Below are positions 5,405-6,696 of a stretch of 6,696 nt of DNA, piece by piece (positions within the stretch are counted from its first letter, which is position 1; every line of letters starts with the position of its first letter). Both the position numbers and the translations under genes were made by a program. The stretch spans positions 1,793 to 8,488 of the forward strand of contig JAPLUJ010000282.1 in NCBI GenBank assembly GCA_026397695.1, given 5' to 3'. The notes under the pieces are model-generated. The model was given only the letters and a program-made list of their open reading frames with translations, was not told the DNA's origin and searched no databases. Origin of the DNA: Verrucomicrobiota bacterium. Its GTDB lineage: Bacteria > Verrucomicrobiota > Verrucomicrobiia > Verrucomicrobiales > Akkermansiaceae.

Positions 5405-6696
5405 TCACTCGGCCATGAGATCTTCGATTTTTTTCGTGATGGTGGCGGCTTGCGTGGGATTTTTTACGGATTCGTAAGCGCGTTTCAGGCCGCTGAGGGT
5501 TTTCATGTCGTTCGGGAAAATCGTCAGAGCCTGTTGATATGCTGCGATGGCCTTGGTGGGATTTGTGGTGGCGAGGTAATAATCACCGAGCCGTGCGGCC
5601 ATGGGCGTTAGAATCATGGGAGGGAGGAGCAGCGACGAGGGATGTTGGAGGTCTGCGGCGCCGCTGAACCAGTTGTAAGCGGTTCCTTGTTTGTCCTTCG
5701 GACCGGCCAGGGCGAGGCGTCCCCGTAACTCGCTGGCGAGAACCTCGAGGGCGTGGAAAGAACGGATCCATGCGGAGCGTTCGCCACTGGCCGCCGCGGC
5801 CGCTTGGGTTTTCGCCATGGTTTCCCCATGTTGCGTGAGCGCGGCGATCGCCTCCCGCGCGCCTGTTAGGTCAGCCGCATCGATCAAGCGCCGGGCCTCG
5901 AGGACGAAACGCAGGCCGTCAATCCACCAGTAGGAGAGGGAATGGTCATGGAATTTTTTCATTTCGTCCGGCTTGGGCAGCGAGCGTGCGGCTTCGCTGG
6001 CGTTGCCGGGCAGGTTGCGATGCATCAGGATGCGGGCGGGCAGGGACGAGGCCTCCCATAACAGAAAACGCGTGCCGGGTGAGGACGGGCGGTCCGCAGG
6101 CAGGGGCGTGAACGCCACTTTGCGCGACGCGGCATAGGCGGTAAGGAAGTCCCCTTTGGAATTGAGCGCAACAATACGATAGCACTCCGCCTTGCCCCAT
6201 TCCGGACAATCGGCGATGCCCGCCTGGTGTTCCTTCATCCAGCCTTGGAACAACCTGGCCGCACGGGTGAACGCGGTGACCGCCGCCGTGTGATTACCAC
6301 AGCGCCATTCGTAGTGGCCTAACAGATGCAGGTGGGGCGGGTAATCCGGTTCCAATTGGCAGAGTTTGCGGGCGAGTTCGAGCGAGTCGGTGAGGTCCGG
6401 TTTCTCGGCGCGGATGGTGAGCAGGGCGTTGATCGGCACTGGGTTTTGCAGGTGACGTTGGATCAGATCGAGGAGGCATTTTTCCGCCGCGATCTGGTCG
6501 GGTGTGGGATCCCCTGCGGCATCGTAGCCGCCCCGGCTGAAAAGCGCGGCGAACACGCCCGCTTGCAGATCGTTGGGAAATTTTGCCGCGACTTTGCGGA
6601 AGGCGGCTGCGCCACCGGTCGCCCCCAGTTCGATGTATTTGATGAGTCCGTATGCATAACCGCGTTCGAGTTCAGTGCCCATCCCTTGATCGACGA
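5405..6696 (-). CDS. TPR-like repeat protein, start beyond right edge
   Basis: At least 430 residues of a soluble alpha-helical-repeat protein of unknown specific function. Counting from the Met at 6682, residues 20-50 form a helix pair (GGAAAFRKVAAKFPNDLQAG), residues 100-145 match a TPR-like pair (LELARKLCQLEPDYP, then LGHYEWRCGNHTAAVTAFTRAARLF), and residues 361-425 give the clearest TPR (ARLGDYYLATTNPTKAIAAYQQALTIFPND, then a second helix pair). TPRs serve as protein-binding scaffolds; nothing here shows the partner. The middle is helical, with Trp/His-rich segments and an Ala-rich stretch (TMAKTQAAAAASGE). The frame is open upstream of Met 6682 (VDQ-GMGTELERG) to the window edge, so that Met is probably internal and the real start, with any signal peptide, is outside. 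The stop at 5405 is followed by the repeat-filled gap before gatC. Codon use looks like that of its neighbours. Confidence 0.85.
   Translation of the reverse strand, partial: VDQGMGTELERGYAYGLIKYIELGATGGAAAFRKVAAKFPNDLQAGVFAALFSRGGYDAAGDPTPDQIAAEKCLLDLIQRHLQNPVPINALLTIRAEKPDLTDSLELARKLCQLEPDYPPHLHLLGHYEWRCGNHTAAVTAFTRAARLFQGWMKEHQAGIADCPEWGKAECYRIVALNSKGDFLTAYAASRKVAFTPLPADRPSSPGTRFLLWEASSLPARILMHRNLPGNASEAARSLPKPDEMKKFHDHSLSYWWIDGLRFVLEARRLIDAADLTGAREAIAALTQHGETMAKTQAAAAASGERSAWIRSFHALEVLASELRGRLALAGPKDKQGTAYNWFSGAADLQHPSSLLLPPMILTPMAARLGDYYLATTNPTKAIAAYQQALTIFPNDMKTLSGLKRAYESVKNPTQAATITKKIEDLMAE

Noticed and set aside
5286..5477. Plus-strand Met-Gly-Pro (collagen-like) small protein
   Set aside because: The peptide repeat is produced by the 9-bp DNA array, and the remainder is antisense to the TPR-like gene; no start signal is seen.
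4784..5611. Plus-strand frame of 275 codons with Tyr-Gly-Asn/Thr repeats
   Set aside because: It crosses gatA, gatC, the intergenic 9-bp array and the TPR-like gene in antisense. The repeats are just the array read in one frame.

Overview
The window looks like a piece of a Verrucomicrobiota chromosome. The main pointer is the protein at 259-879, whose C-terminus carries a VPDSG-type exosortase sorting tag (VPDGG, a hydrophobic stretch, then RLFRRSK), a signal best known from Verrucomicrobia and relatives. High-GC coding sequence and short-period repeats in the gaps between genes fit this, but genus cannot be read from the sequence. All supported genes lie on the minus strand, so transcription runs from high to low coordinates.

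Layout from the upstream (right) end: a large TPR-like helical-repeat protein whose start lies beyond the right edge (5405-6696); a 180-bp gap with a 9-bp tandem array and a 7-bp tandem array (5225-5404); gatC (4931-5224); a 78-bp gap with degenerate heptamer repeats; gatA (3446-4852); a 67-aa protein of unknown function (3174-3377); a 130-aa Cys-rich protein of unknown function (2778-3170) whose ATG lies three bases past the stop of the gene before it; a 106-bp gap with a hairpin; purH (1137-2671), interrupted by a frameshift near its 3' end; an AT-rich intergenic region; the sorted surface protein (259-879); and a clear intrinsic terminator at 201-225. Positions 1-200 hold no gene I can support.

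gatC and gatA encode two of the three subunits of the Asp-tRNA(Asn)/Glu-tRNA(Gln) amidotransferase; gatB is not here. purH encodes the bifunctional enzyme for the last two steps of IMP synthesis. These housekeeping genes and the two small genes may form one co-directional transcript. The sorted surface protein probably has its own promoter and terminator.

No striking new system is evident. The points most worth a second look are the purH frameshift, the coupled pair of unrecognised small proteins between gatA and purH, the short-period repeats flanking gatC, and the hairpin just after the gatA stop.
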